Below, piece after piece: positions 6,201 through 6,328 of a stretch of DNA of 6,328 nt (position 1 is the stretch's first letter; each line of letters starts with the position of its first letter). Under the pieces are notes generated by a model that did not search any database, was not told where the DNA came from, and saw nothing but the letters and a program-made list of their open reading frames with translations. The translations under genes were made by a program, and so were the position numbers. Origin of the DNA: Planctomicrobium sp. (GTDB taxonomy: Bacteria > Planctomycetota > Planctomycetia > Planctomycetales > Planctomycetaceae); contig JAJDEL010000146.1 in the NCBI GenBank assembly GCA_029259835.1, positions 1-6,328 of the forward strand, in the 5' to 3' direction.

Positions 6201-6328
6201 CTACGGCACTGGCACCTCAACGATCCTGGTGTCATGCCGAACTTAGTCCAAACAGGTGCCGGAGCACCGACCGGAATTTGTATTTATGAAGGTGACTTGC
6301 TCCCAGAAATCTTCCGCGGACAACCAAT
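3267..6328 (+). CDS. Secreted multidomain protein: DUF1080 - ThuA - NPCBM - PVC-type dehydrogenase module (partial, runs off right edge)
   Basis: An open frame of 1020 codons continues past the window. Residues 1-21 (MKRTLFLSLVFVGMSVVSLQA) are a Sec signal peptide. Residues 25-230 are a DUF1080 domain (3-keto-disaccharide hydrolase family; IFDGESLKGW, NSGIQFRG 92-98, GYQADID 109-115). Residues 235-490 are a ThuA-like domain (FVAGTPSHG 240-248, YCDGGGRH 297-304, CVHYAVE 326-332, DEWYYHM 383-389, FTGGHFH 453-459). Residues 505-547 are a Lys/Thr-rich linker. Residues 553-684 are an NPCBM domain (DGGNGFSCDW, GIGMHANS, GLDNGGTDQ). From about 707 comes the PVC-type dehydrogenase-like beta-propeller (TIGR02604-like), with acidic Ca-binding-like loops at 772-780 and 823-831 and HDHGVH at 846-851. 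Relatives of this last module often end in HEAT repeats and a CxxCH haem site, which would lie outside the window. The likely role is oxidation and cleavage of sugars or glycosides outside the cytoplasm, inferred from the families. The frame is intact, but an A9 run lies in the linker. Confidence 0.95.
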   Translation, partial: MKRTLFLSLVFVGMSVVSLQAQDGFRPIFDGESLKGWKGEEGRWEVKDGTIVGETTPAKPLDHNTFLVWDQGEVDDFELRLQFRISGSDKANSGIQFRGTQREDGHVIGYQADIDRAGNWIGSLYDEATGRGPLAKRGNKSVITDAGEVKPQQVADAAELLKNINIDGWNDYSISARGNHIVLKINGKVTADVTDNDPKGLDRSGLLALQLHTGPPMKIEFRKILLKRFPLQEDWKKVVFVAGTPSHGYASHEHNAGCKLLAKKLGESGANVVSTVYTNGWPKDPTAFDNADTVVSYCDGGGRHYLNNNLDQFQELVDERGVGLVCVHYAVETVIGKEGDSFLKWIGGFFEPNWSVNPHWTPKFTNLPKHPTTSGVKPFEINDEWYYHMRFVPDMKGVTPILSQLPPRDTLSRPDGPHSGNPYVRDAVMQRKETQHVAWAYDRPNDKGRGFGFTGGHFHKNWQDDNFRKLVLNSILWTANAEVPKEGVNSPTPTQAELDANQDYPKPGSKKQSKKNGKKTVTVAKVAGKAETKPVATSKVVTTKTPGHAEELTASIKGAKKLFLVATDGGNGFSCDWANWAEPRLIAEGTEKKLTDLKWVTAVSDWGKVQIGKNAGGGDMKIAGKPVAYGIGMHANSVIEFDLPKGHAFTTFKVRCGLDNGGTDQAGGGSSSVQFYVFAERPSSVFLAKASSTASVATASHESADAVEQLKVHEQLEATLFASEPMMSNPASMDIDHLGRVWVCEAINYRAFRNKDVIGDREEGDRILILEDTNGDAKADKSTVFYQGHDVDSAHGILILPTPGGKGLRALISAHNEVFFLVDDDGDMKSDRKEVLFTGIGGGQQHDHGVHAFHFGPDGKLYFNFGNVGVQIKDKTGQPIIDKAGNVVKASRTPYQEGMVFRCNLDGSEFETLGWNFRNNWEACVDSFGTIWQSDNDDDGNRGVRINYVMEYGNYGYKDEFTGAGWKEYRTGWKDEIPLRHWHLNDPGVMPNLVQTGAGAPTGICIYEGDLLPEIFRGQP
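4805..4824 (+). other. A-rich slippery tract (A9 and A7 runs) in the interdomain linker
   Basis: Nine A (4805-4813) and seven A (4818-4824) flank CGGT. In frame the codons are TCA AAA AAA AAC GGT, so A_AAA_AAC (4808-4814) is a classical slippery heptamer. A -1 shift, or one extra A in the RNA, meets TAA at 4817-4819. A +1 shift, or one lost A, meets TAG at 4843-4845. Either way the product would end right after the ThuA domain. The run may equally be just a lysine-rich linker. Confidence 0.45.

Noticed and set aside
5188..6246. Plus- and minus-strand open frames of 60-111 codons within the right end
   Set aside because: The continuous frame from 3267 encodes recognisable NPCBM and dehydrogenase sequence here, so these are shadows.

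Overview
The window looks like a chromosomal stretch from a member of the Planctomycetota. The basis is the combination of a DUF1501 protein with a Tat signal, an exported sugar-isomerase-like TIM barrel, and a very long secreted protein that joins DUF1080, ThuA, NPCBM and the PVC-type dehydrogenase module (TIGR02604-like). This combination is typical of that phylum. The genus cannot be told from the sequence. Base composition is moderate and even, and no mobile element, CRISPR, tRNA or rRNA was seen.

Layout. Four genes read leftwards: a creatininase-family protein (3037 to 2324), a small bacterial PH-domain protein (2279 to 1902), a Tat-exported xylose-isomerase-like TIM barrel (1848 to 940) and a DUF1501 protein (812 to beyond base 1). 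The first three are 44-53 bp apart and may be one transcript. A 127 bp gap precedes the DUF1501 gene. It holds a perfect hairpin on the TIM-barrel stop codon, a possible 19-codon ORF and a possible promoter. A 229 bp divergent region (3038-3266) separates this group from one large rightward gene that starts at 3267 and runs off the right edge (1020 codons visible). It carries two inverted repeats.

How the genes may work together. DUF1080 (3-keto-disaccharide hydrolase family), ThuA, an exported sugar-isomerase-like TIM barrel and a PVC-type dehydrogenase-like module all suggest oxidative breakdown of sugars or glycosides outside the cytoplasm, possibly through 3-keto intermediates. This is inferred from family membership and neighbourhood; no substrate can be read from the sequence. 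The creatininase-family and PH-domain proteins have no signal peptide and are probably cytoplasmic, with unclear roles.

Most notable points: (1) the DUF1501 gene has a single in-frame TAG at codon 59, inside its conserved Trp-x-x-Gly-Gly-Pro motif, with 211 intact codons after it; (2) the fused large protein has a nine-A run containing an A_AAA_AAC heptamer exactly at the join between its DUF1080-ThuA half and its NPCBM-dehydrogenase half, where slippage in either direction would stop translation at once; (3) the stop codon of the TIM-barrel gene lies inside a perfect 10 bp hairpin that also hides a Shine-Dalgarno-like sequence for the 19-codon ORF.
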